Shown: piece by piece, positions 13,169-18,919 of the stretch
How positions within the stretch are numbered: the first letter of the stretch is position 1
Layout: every line of letters begins with the position of its first letter
NCBI GenBank assembly: GCA_902799855.1
Contig: CADCCA010000031.1
Location: 1-18,919 of the forward strand
Direction: 5' to 3'
DNA: 18,919 nt
DNA from: an uncultured Erysipelotrichaceae bacterium
GTDB taxonomy: Bacteria > Bacillota_I > Bacilli_A > RFN20 > CAG-826
The notes under the pieces: generated by a model
Told to the model about the DNA's origin: nothing
Database searches by the model: none
The model's input: the letters and a program-made list of their open reading frames with translations, nothing else
Translations under genes and position numbers: made by a program

Positions 13169-13807
13169 ATGAACATTGATGAGAATTATTTTAAAACAGA
13201 CAATCCGATGAAACAGAATTCCGTTGAGGATATTCTTTCAAAAGATGAAAAGATTTTACAAAGATTAAAACCAAACAAAAGGGTTCTACTCTTAGAATCA
13301 ATTTTCAAAGGCTTACCAATTGTTTTGCTTTGGGTGGCCTTTGATACATTCTTTATTGTCATGATGATTGTTACTGGTGCATTTAAAGAAAATCCGGGAT
13401 TAATTCCTGCGGTCATCGCTTTCTTTGCGTTACATCTTTTACCTCTTTGGCTTTATATCTTAAATATTATTAAGACTATGGCGGGTGCGAAAAACATCGA
13501 ATACGTTTTCACTGATAAAAGAATCATTATTAGAAGCGGTGTAATTGGTATCGATTTTAAAAATATCTATTACACTGATGTACAAGGTATTAACTGCAAA
13601 GTTGGTATCTTTGATCGCATGTTCAAGGTCGGTGACTTATATATCAAAGCCCTCAATCAAAGTGCGGTTTTGATGAATATCGAAACACCTTACTTCTATT
13701 TACAAAAATTACAAAAGATAACATTAGATATTAAAACAGATATTCAGTATCCAAATGATCTTCGACCAAAAGAAAATCATGGCTACAACACAGAATATAA
13801 AGGATAG
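13169..13807 (+). CDS. Membrane protein with bacterial PH (bPH2/YdbT-like) domain
   Basis: A protein of about 212 residues. A soluble N-terminus of some 40 residues is followed by two hydrophobic segments (about 45–75 and 80–105) and then a bacterial pleckstrin-homology-like domain: AKNIEYVFTDKRIIIRSGVI and IDFKNIYYTDVQGINCKVGIFDRMF are the typical strands of the bPH2 (YdbS/YdbT) family. Such proteins lie at the membrane face; their molecular role is mostly unknown. The start is uncertain. ATG 13169 has an AGGTGA-like site five bases upstream, but that site lies at the predicted transcription start; GTG 13160 would be an exactly leaderless start and adds three residues. The gene stands alone between two terminators. 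Confidence 0.8.
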   Translation: MNIDENYFKTDNPMKQNSVEDILSKDEKILQRLKPNKRVLLLESIFKGLPIVLLWVAFDTFFIVMMIVTGAFKENPGLIPAVIAFFALHLLPLWLYILNIIKTMAGAKNIEYVFTDKRIIIRSGVIGIDFKNIYYTDVQGINCKVGIFDRMFKVGDLYIKALNQSAVLMNIETPYFYLQKLQKITLDIKTDIQYPNDLRPKENHGYNTEYKG

Positions 13808-13833
13808 CACTTCTCAAAAAGTGCTTTTCTTTT
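13806..13833 (+). terminator. Rho-independent terminator after the PH-domain gene
   Basis: AGCACTT (13806–13812) pairs perfectly with AAGTGCT (13819–13825) around CTCAAA and continues into TTTTCTTTT. The stem begins inside the TAG stop codon of the gene. Confidence 0.9.
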
Positions 13834-13878
13834 AGCAAGAAAGTCTCACACGTCCCGCATGTAATAGACCGATATTGC

Positions 13879-13907
13879 TTGATTTATTTATTGTAGATAA
13901 ATATATT
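13879..13907 (+). promoter_or_regulatory. Promoter of the ABC exporter operon with an inverted repeat in its spacer
   Basis: TTGATT (13879–13884) and TATATT (13902–13907) are 17 bases apart. The spacer is filled by an inverted repeat, TATTTAT (13885–13891) and ATAAATA (13897–13903), around TGTAG, a plausible operator for a repressor encoded elsewhere. Initiation near 13914 gives a 19-base leader with AGGAGG. Confidence 0.6.
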
Positions 13908-13932
13908 AGATTAAGAATTAGGAGGGCGTGTT

Positions 13933-14850
13933 ATGTATTTAATTGAAACAAACGATCTTTGCAAGAAATACGGCGATAAGCTCGTTGTCGATCACGTTAA
14001 CATGCATATCGAAGAATCTTCTATTTACGGATTCGTCGGTGAAAATGGTAGTGGTAAAACCACCATTATGCGTCTTTTAACAGGTTTAGCGGAACCAACA
14101 TATGGTTCTTATTCCTTATTTGGAGTTCCATATAAGGATCCAGCAATCTATAAAAATAGACAAAAACTATCCGCGATTGTGGAAACTGTTTCGCAAGTTC
14201 CAACCATGACCGCGAGAGATAACATCATTTTCCAAGAATTATATCTTGGTATTAAATTAACCGAAGAAGAAAGACAACAACTTTTAGAGAAAGTTCACCT
14301 CGGTGATGTCGGTAATAAGAAAGTCAAAAACTTCTCCTTAGGTATGAGACAAAGACTTGGTATCGCTTTAGCGTTAATCAATAAACCAAGGCTCATGCTT
14401 CTTGATGAACCAATGAATGGTTTAGACCCAGAAGGTATCGCAGAATTAAGAGATCTTCTCATTACTTTAAACAAAGAAGAAGGTATTACTGTTCTTATTT
14501 CTTCTCACATTCTTTCTGAACTTGAAAAAATCGCTAGTTGCTATGGTTTCATTTCACACGGTCATTTAATTGAAGAAATTACCGCAGAAGAATTACAAGC
14601 TAAATGCCGTAAATCTCTAAACGTTAAAGTTGATAATGTCAATAAAGCGGAAGAAGTGGTTAAAGGCCTTGGAATTAGAGATTATAAAGCATTTCCAAAT
14701 GGTGATGTTAAAATCTATGAAAATGTTCAAATTAACAGCATCGTGACTGCATTAAGCACCGCAAATGTCATGGTGTTAGGCATTAATTCTTCTGAAGAAT
14801 CAGTTGAAGAATATTACTTAAATTTAGTCAAAGAAAGGGAGGCAAAATAG
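13933..14850 (+). CDS. ABC transporter ATP-binding protein (exporter type, BcrA-like)
   Basis: A 305-residue ABC ATPase. Walker A GENGSGKTT is at 36–44, the signature FSLGMRQRLGIALAL has its Ser at 135, Walker B RLMLLDEPMNGLDPEG has Asp158 and Glu159, and the H-loop is in LISSHILSELE. The signature LGMRQRLG rather than LSGGQ, NGLDPEG after Walker B, and a C-terminal extension of about 80 residues are typical of the BcrA/DrrA exporters that pair with ABC-2 permeases, often for peptide antibiotics, lipids or bacteriocin immunity. The ATG at 13933 follows AGGAGG by six bases. The permease starts one base after the stop. No two-component system or repressor gene is adjacent, so the substrate cannot be guessed. 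Confidence 0.9.
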   Translation: MYLIETNDLCKKYGDKLVVDHVNMHIEESSIYGFVGENGSGKTTIMRLLTGLAEPTYGSYSLFGVPYKDPAIYKNRQKLSAIVETVSQVPTMTARDNIIFQELYLGIKLTEEERQQLLEKVHLGDVGNKKVKNFSLGMRQRLGIALALINKPRLMLLDEPMNGLDPEGIAELRDLLITLNKEEGITVLISSHILSELEKIASCYGFISHGHLIEEITAEELQAKCRKSLNVKVDNVNKAEEVVKGLGIRDYKAFPNGDVKIYENVQINSIVTALSTANVMVLGINSSEESVEEYYLNLVKEREAK

Positions 14851-14851
14851 T

Positions 14852-15697
14852 ATGGGTCGTTTATTTTTAGCATTCCTTTTCAAATTAAGAAAAGATTTAA
14901 CTTTTAGAATCACTCTTATCATCGGCGCTGGTGTCGCTGTGTTCATGACACTCTTATATTTCTTGATTGACCAACTTGCTGGTGAATCATTTAAAGCCTT
15001 AACTGGTCAAACAATGTTATTGGTCTCAATGTCACCAGTCCAAAACTATGGCTTTGCCATTCCAATTAACTTAATTAACTTTATCATCTTAGAATTTACC
15101 CAAGGTACGATTAGAAACAAGATTATCGCCGGTAATTCCAAATTAAAGATCTTCTTCTCCTTATACCTTAGTGGTTTAGTCTTTGCCTTTGCCTTAATTT
15201 CAGTGTACTTAGGCCTTTGTACATTACTAGGCACTATCTTTGGTGGATTTGATTTAAGTATTCCTGCAATGGTTGGTGTTGCAGGTACCGCTTTTGTTGA
15301 TACTAAGTTCATTCTCCTATCACTCTTAGTCTGCGCTTTCATCTACGCGTTTGTGACTGCTTTCGCGGTCTTTATCGCCACATTATTTAGAGTGATGGGC
15401 CCGGCCATTCCAATTGTTGTTATCACATTGATGATTGCTTACTTTGGTGGCTTTATTGTCTCAATGTCTTATGGCGACAACGAAGTAGTGCTTAACATTT
15501 TAAGATTTGCGGATCCTTTATACGCTTTATCAGGTGCTTCTTATGATGCTTCGGAAGTGATGGCAGGTACTGCAAATTATCCAACAGCCTACTACGAACA
15601 ATCCACAATTATTGGTAACATTGTCTCTTGTACAGCCTATTCCGCTCTCTTCTTACATTTCGGCGCATGGCTATTCATGAAGAGAGATGTGAAGTAA
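14852..15697 (+). CDS. ABC-2 type transporter permease
   Basis: A 281-residue membrane protein that is mostly hydrophobic, with about six membrane segments (near 18–40, 63–80, 98–122, 148–178, 186–205 and 255–275). The helix order, the cytoplasmic segment EFTQGTIRNKIIAGNSKLKI near 81–100 and the late large extracellular loop match ABC-2 permeases, where a TIRNKII-type element contacts the ATPase. It starts one base after the ATPase gene, with GGGAGG upstream inside that gene, and is evidently its membrane partner. Two copies with two ATPases would make the exporter. A terminator follows 23 bases after the stop. Confidence 0.88.
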   Translation: MGRLFLAFLFKLRKDLTFRITLIIGAGVAVFMTLLYFLIDQLAGESFKALTGQTMLLVSMSPVQNYGFAIPINLINFIILEFTQGTIRNKIIAGNSKLKIFFSLYLSGLVFAFALISVYLGLCTLLGTIFGGFDLSIPAMVGVAGTAFVDTKFILLSLLVCAFIYAFVTAFAVFIATLFRVMGPAIPIVVITLMIAYFGGFIVSMSYGDNEVVLNILRFADPLYALSGASYDASEVMAGTANYPTAYYEQSTIIGNIVSCTAYSALFLHFGAWLFMKRDVK

Positions 15698-15719
15698 TCT
15701 TATCAAATATAAAGTTTAT

Positions 15720-15750
15720 AAGCGTCCTAGCGATTAGGGCGCTTTTTCTT
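15720..15750 (+). terminator. Rho-independent terminator after the ABC exporter operon
   Basis: AGCGTCCTA (15721–15729) pairs with TAGGGCGCT (15735–15743), with one T·G wobble, around a 5-base loop and is followed by TTTTTCTT. Confidence 0.9.
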
Positions 15751-15758
15751 GCCTTAAT

Positions 15759-15782
15759 CGATACACGGTATCGCTCTTTTTT
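15759..15782 (+). terminator. Second, weaker terminator-like hairpin
   Basis: CGATAC (15759–15764) pairs with GTATCG (15768–15773) around ACG; a TTTTTT run follows after CTC. The interval between helix and T-run makes it weaker than the hairpin just upstream. It may act as a backup terminator. Confidence 0.5.
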
Positions 15783-15854
15783 GTATATGGAAAACTTAAT
15801 TTTTAAAAAAAGAAAGTCATAAAATTACTTTTTTTAATGGTTATTATGATATTG

Positions 15855-15863
15855 TGCTATAAT
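15855..15863 (+). promoter_or_regulatory. Extended -10 promoter of the flippase-like gene
   Basis: TGCTATAAT is a perfect extended -10 (TATAAT at 15858–15863). Initiation is expected near 15870, only four bases before the ATG at 15874. A second possible -10, TATGAT, lies at 15845–15850 and would give a leader of about 17 bases. Confidence 0.65.
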
Positions 15864-15873
15864 CTAAAGGATT

Positions 15874-17337
15874 ATGGACAAACAAGAACTAGAAAAGAAA
15901 GTTCAGGAACACGCTGAGCAAGTCGAATCTGGCAAACCAAAAAGTAAGAAAACGACTGTTAAATACGTTATCAATATCTCGTTAGTGCTAATCATTACCG
16001 GTTTAGCTATCTTTTTGGCTATCAAAGATGACGCTAGTGAAATCTTTAAAACACTCGCTGGTGCTGATTGGCGTTTCCTTTTGGTCATTGTTGGTATCAT
16101 GCTTGGCTGTATCTTAGTGAGAAGCTTTTTATACTTTGCTTTTGCTCACTTATTTACTCGCCGTTATCATTTCCATCAAGCCATTGCAGTTGACCAAATC
16201 GGTCAATTCTATAACGCGATTACTCCTGGCGCTAGTGGTGGTCAAATCATGCAAGCCTATACCTATCGAAAACAAGGTATGGCGGTATCAAGTGCGGTTT
16301 CTATCCTCGCCATGTATTCCATCGTTTATCAAATTATCTTGATTATCTTTGGTTTAATCTCATTTATCATCAAATACGATTTCATTACGGCCTTAGGTTA
16401 TGTCAAAGTGACATTAAATGATACGAGTTCATTAAACCTTCCTATTTGGCCTTTAACAATTGTCGGCTTCCTACTTAACGTTGGTGTTATTGCTCTTGTC
16501 TTCTTAATGGGTTACTGGCATGGTTTCCATAACTTTATTATGGGTCCTGTTGTTTCCCTTTTAAACAAGATGAAAATCGTTAAGAATCCTGATAAGACAA
16601 GAGAAAACCTCCGCATTCAAGTGGAAAACTTCAAAATTGAATTTAGACGTTTAAGCACGAACATCCCATTCTTATTACTCGTGGTTGTTTCCTTTACCGC
16701 CTATATGATTTTGAAGTTCTGCATCCCATATTTCGTTGGTTTGGCCTTGGGTAACCAAAGCCAGGCTGGTGGTTTCTGGGATTGTATCTTCTTAAGCAAC
16801 TATCACCAGATGGTGACAGGTTTAATTCCTATTCCTGGTAGTGCTGGTGTTTCCGAATTTGTCTTCTATAACTTGTTCTTAAACGAAGGCAAGATGGAAA
16901 CTGGCTTCTTCTGCGTATTTATGGAAGAACCACAATTGATTAATGGTGTTTATACTCAAGTGGTTGATGTAGCCGCTACTAGAACATTAGCGAGATCATC
17001 ACTTCTCATTTGGAGAAGTTCAACATTCGTCATTCCAATTCTCATTGGTGGTTTTGTGGCAGCGTTCTATCGTTCTTCACCAAAAGACGAAGTCCATACA
17101 GGAGATATGCCAAACAGACAAACCTTCTACTCCTTGCAACAACAAACCTTTGTGGAAAGATATCATGAAGTTGAATCCTTGGTGGAAACATCACGTCTTT
17201 CCCGTAAGGCCATCGTTGAAAAACTCAATCCAAATAGTCGTAAAAAGAAGAGCGAGAAAAAGAATAGAACTTCCCCAGCGGATATCGCCAAACAAGATTA
17301 CGATGAAGTCGAATTAGACGATTTGGAGGACGATTAA
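15874..17337 (+). CDS. Flippase-like integral membrane protein (LPG synthase TM / UPF0104 family)
   Basis: A 487-residue polytopic protein of the family that includes the membrane half of MprF. A charged N-terminus of about 27 residues is followed by about eight hydrophobic helices. The two diagnostic blocks are present: AIAVDQIGQFYNAITPGASGGQ (cited in part, about 105–126) and LIPIPGSAGVSEF near 323–335. A charged C-terminal tail of about 80 residues, rich in Lys, Arg and Asp, is longer than usual. There is no aminoacyltransferase domain, so it is not a full lysyl-PG synthase; by family it may translocate a lipid. It overlaps by one base the GT4 gene for a glycolipid synthase, which suggests the substrate is a glucosylated diacylglycerol. 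No Shine–Dalgarno sequence is placed properly: AAAGG is just three bases from the ATG. Confidence 0.87.
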   Translation: MDKQELEKKVQEHAEQVESGKPKSKKTTVKYVINISLVLIITGLAIFLAIKDDASEIFKTLAGADWRFLLVIVGIMLGCILVRSFLYFAFAHLFTRRYHFHQAIAVDQIGQFYNAITPGASGGQIMQAYTYRKQGMAVSSAVSILAMYSIVYQIILIIFGLISFIIKYDFITALGYVKVTLNDTSSLNLPIWPLTIVGFLLNVGVIALVFLMGYWHGFHNFIMGPVVSLLNKMKIVKNPDKTRENLRIQVENFKIEFRRLSTNIPFLLLVVVSFTAYMILKFCIPYFVGLALGNQSQAGGFWDCIFLSNYHQMVTGLIPIPGSAGVSEFVFYNLFLNEGKMETGFFCVFMEEPQLINGVYTQVVDVAATRTLARSSLLIWRSSTFVIPILIGGFVAAFYRSSPKDEVHTGDMPNRQTFYSLQQQTFVERYHEVESLVETSRLSRKAIVEKLNPNSRKKKSEKKNRTSPADIAKQDYDEVELDDLEDD

Positions 17338-18512
17338 TGCGTATCGCCATCTTTACTGATACATATCCTCCATTCATCAATGGTGTTTCAACATCCACTT
17401 TTAATCTTGTTAATTCTTTAATGGATAATGGCCATGAAGTTTTAGTCATCGCCCCAAGATCAACAGATGGTAAATTAGAACAAATCGGTAACGTATTATA
17501 TATTCCTGGTATTTACCTAAAGAAGTACTACGGGTATCGATTAACTAACTGGTTCGCTAATAAGCCAATAAATATCGTCAAGAAGTTTAAACCAGACATC
17601 ATCCATAACCAAACCGACTTTACTATCGGTGTCATGGCGAGAAGATGCGCTAAAAAGTTAAAACTTCCCATTGTTTATACATATCACACATCTTATGAAG
17701 ACTATACCTATTATGTCACACATGGCATCATGGATAGATTTGCCAAAAGAGTAGTCAGAGGTTATACCCGTGATTTAGCGAATCGTATGACTGAATTCAT
17801 TACTCCTAGTGAAAAGACTAAAGAGTATATGCGCCTTGTTGGTTCTGATATTTATATCAATGTCATTCCTACTGGTATTGATTTTTCCATCTTTAAGCCA
17901 GAAAAGATTGATAAAGAAAGAACCAAGAAGTTCAAAGAAGATCACAATATCAAACCAACCACTAAAGTGTTCTTAATCTTAGGTCGTATCGCTAAAGAAA
18001 AGAGTATGGATGTTTCATTAAGAGGCATTGCTGCTTATCATAATAAACACCCAGAAAAAGATATTAAAATCTTAGTGGTGGGTGATGGTCCATATCGCGA
18101 AGAATTAGGGCTTTATGCTGAAGAATTAGGCTTATCCAAAATCACTGACTTTATCGGTTCAGTCCCAGCCTTAGAAGTGCCTTTCTATTACAATCTTTGT
18201 GATATTTACACAAGCGCTTCCATTACCGAAACACAAGGTCTAACTTTTATGGAAGCGATGGCGGCAGAAAAAATCGTTCTCGCTAGATTTGACTCTAACT
18301 TAACAGGAACGATCATCAACGGTAAAACCGGTTTCTTCTTTACCGATGACGCCTCATTTGTGAACCAAGTTGAAAAGATATTCGCCTTAAATAAAGAACA
18401 AAAAGAAGAAATTATTAAGGAAGCAAACGTTGTATTAGATGTCTATTCCATTGAAAAATTCTATGACAACGTGGTGAGGGTTTATAAACGTGCCATCCGC
18501 AAGTTCTGGTAA
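17337..18512 (+). CDS. GT4 glycosyltransferase, probable 1,2-diacylglycerol 3-α-glucosyltransferase
   Basis: A 391-residue retaining GT-B enzyme. The N-terminal FTDTYPPFINGVSTSTFNL holds the glycine-containing acceptor-side loop, and YTYHTSYEDYTYY is the H-x-S/T-Y segment of lipid glucosyltransferases. The C-terminal donor-binding domain includes LGRIAKEKSMD, VVGDGPYREEL and the EX7E motif with Glu298 and Glu306 in ETQGLTFMEAM. This combination is typical of enzymes that put glucose from UDP-glucose on diacylglycerol, as in lipoteichoic acid anchor or Mollicutes glycolipid synthesis; a second-step enzyme making a diglucosyl lipid is the main alternative. The ATG overlaps the stop codon of the flippase gene and has GGAGG seven bases upstream. 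It has no signal peptide and probably works at the inner membrane face. Confidence 0.88.
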   Translation: MRIAIFTDTYPPFINGVSTSTFNLVNSLMDNGHEVLVIAPRSTDGKLEQIGNVLYIPGIYLKKYYGYRLTNWFANKPINIVKKFKPDIIHNQTDFTIGVMARRCAKKLKLPIVYTYHTSYEDYTYYVTHGIMDRFAKRVVRGYTRDLANRMTEFITPSEKTKEYMRLVGSDIYINVIPTGIDFSIFKPEKIDKERTKKFKEDHNIKPTTKVFLILGRIAKEKSMDVSLRGIAAYHNKHPEKDIKILVVGDGPYREELGLYAEELGLSKITDFIGSVPALEVPFYYNLCDIYTSASITETQGLTFMEAMAAEKIVLARFDSNLTGTIINGKTGFFFTDDASFVNQVEKIFALNKEQKEEIIKEANVVLDVYSIEKFYDNVVRVYKRAIRKFW

Positions 18513-18919
18513 ATATCTCATTAAATCCATCAAAGTGTATAAGGATCATGTGACCTTATCTTTTGCGAAGCGTGAAAAATTACAAATTTCTAAAGAAGCC
18601 TATTTATCTTCTTATTTATATGAAGGTAAAACTATCTCTAAAAAAGAAATTGATAAGTTAGAAGAAATCACTGCCTTATCCACCCTTCTTAATTACGCTT
18701 TAAATCTCATTAGTAAAAGACACTATAGCGAAAGAAAACTAAGAGAAAAACTCAAAGCTAAAGATAACAATAAAACCGCAATTGACGGAGTCATCTCTAA
18801 ATTAAAGATCAATAACTTACTAGATGATCGAGCGTTAATGGAAGATTTAATCGCTTGGGATGATGAAAGAAAATTCGGTAAAAACAAAACGATTAAGCAT
18901 CTTAAAGATCAAGGTATTC
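18490..18919 (+). CDS. recX: RecX-like regulatory protein (N-terminal part, runs off the window)
   Basis: An open frame of 143 residues continues past the end of the window. It starts at a GTG (18490) inside the glycosyltransferase gene, with GTGAGGG about ten bases upstream, and overlaps that gene by 23 bases. An alternative in-frame GTG at 18535 lies outside the overlap but lacks a good ribosome binding site and would shorten the family's N-terminal β-segment (IKSIKVYKDHVTLSF). The helical repeats of RecX are visible: NYALNLISKRHYSERKLREKL, here cited in part (ISKRHYSERKLREKL), and VISKLKINNLLDDRALMEDL. RecX binds RecA filaments and limits their activity. The order glycolipid glucosyltransferase–recX is seen in other Bacillota, though no functional link is known. 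Confidence 0.8.
   Translation, partial: MPSASSGKYLIKSIKVYKDHVTLSFAKREKLQISKEAYLSSYLYEGKTISKKEIDKLEEITALSTLLNYALNLISKRHYSERKLREKLKAKDNNKTAIDGVISKLKINNLLDDRALMEDLIAWDDERKFGKNKTIKHLKDQGI

Noticed and set aside
15628..15822. A small reading frame spanning the permease end and two hairpins
   Set aside because: It crosses a strong terminator and matches no protein pattern.
1..18919. Translation with genetic code 4 (TGA = Trp)
   Set aside because: No gene contains an in-frame TGA, all Trp codons are TGG and all products are full length under the standard code, so reassignment is unsupported here.

Overview
The window is a stretch of chromosome from an AT-rich, Gram-positive-type bacterium. Lipobox lipoproteins with long serine linkers, strong AGGAGG ribosome binding sites, rho-independent terminators, and the gene order rlmB–sigma factor and ecfA1–ecfA2–ecfT–truA–(…)–rplM–rpsI all point to Bacillota. 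The flavour is that of uncultured gut Bacilli close to the Mollicutes (RF39/RFN20-like). This placement is inference from gene content and style, not a database match. All 22 annotated CDS/tRNA genes apart from the two edge fragments look intact, and all lie on the plus strand.

Layout. (1) 1–2508: the C-terminal end of a probable cation:proton antiporter, an MgtC/SapB membrane protein, the 23S rRNA methyltransferase RlmB and a divergent SigH-like sigma factor, closely spaced. (2) 2582–5846: ECF transporter module ecfA1–ecfA2–ecfT followed by truA, with overlapping or near-touching genes. (3) 5868–9919: genes that separate truA from rplM, namely a 728-residue serine-linker lipoprotein, a YebC/YeeN-family protein and a solitary YhcG (DUF1016) PD-(D/E)xK nuclease. 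(4) 9956–10957: a near-consensus promoter, a candidate L13 autoregulatory leader, rplM, rpsI and a terminator. (5) 10986–13138: tRNA-Ile, a serine-linker lipoprotein with a class-3-lipase-like domain, then tRNA-Val, tRNA-Thr and tRNA-Leu with three terminators. (6) 13169–15773: a bacterial PH-domain membrane protein, a two-gene ABC exporter and two tandem hairpins. (7) 15874–18919: an LPG-synthase-like flippase, a GT4 glycolipid glucosyltransferase and the start of recX.

How the genes fit together. EcfA1A2T is the energising core of a group II vitamin/cofactor importer whose substrate-binding S subunits are not here. The GT4 enzyme and the flippase-like protein probably serve membrane glycolipid (lipoteichoic acid anchor) synthesis. 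The lipoproteins are displayed outside the membrane. RlmB, TruA, YebC, L13, S9 and the tRNAs are translation genes.

The most interesting signals are not a new gene cassette but expression features. Three genes have an extended -10 promoter (TGnTATAAT) so close to the start codon that their mRNAs should be leaderless or nearly so. None of the 19 complete or 3'-complete reading frames stops at TGA (10 TAA, 9 TAG). Both tRNA promoters share an AGCGCTG discriminator. Several inverted repeats sit inside promoter spacers. Two tRNAs carry a mismatch in a helix. I found no CRISPR array, insertion sequence, prophage or clear novel defence system.
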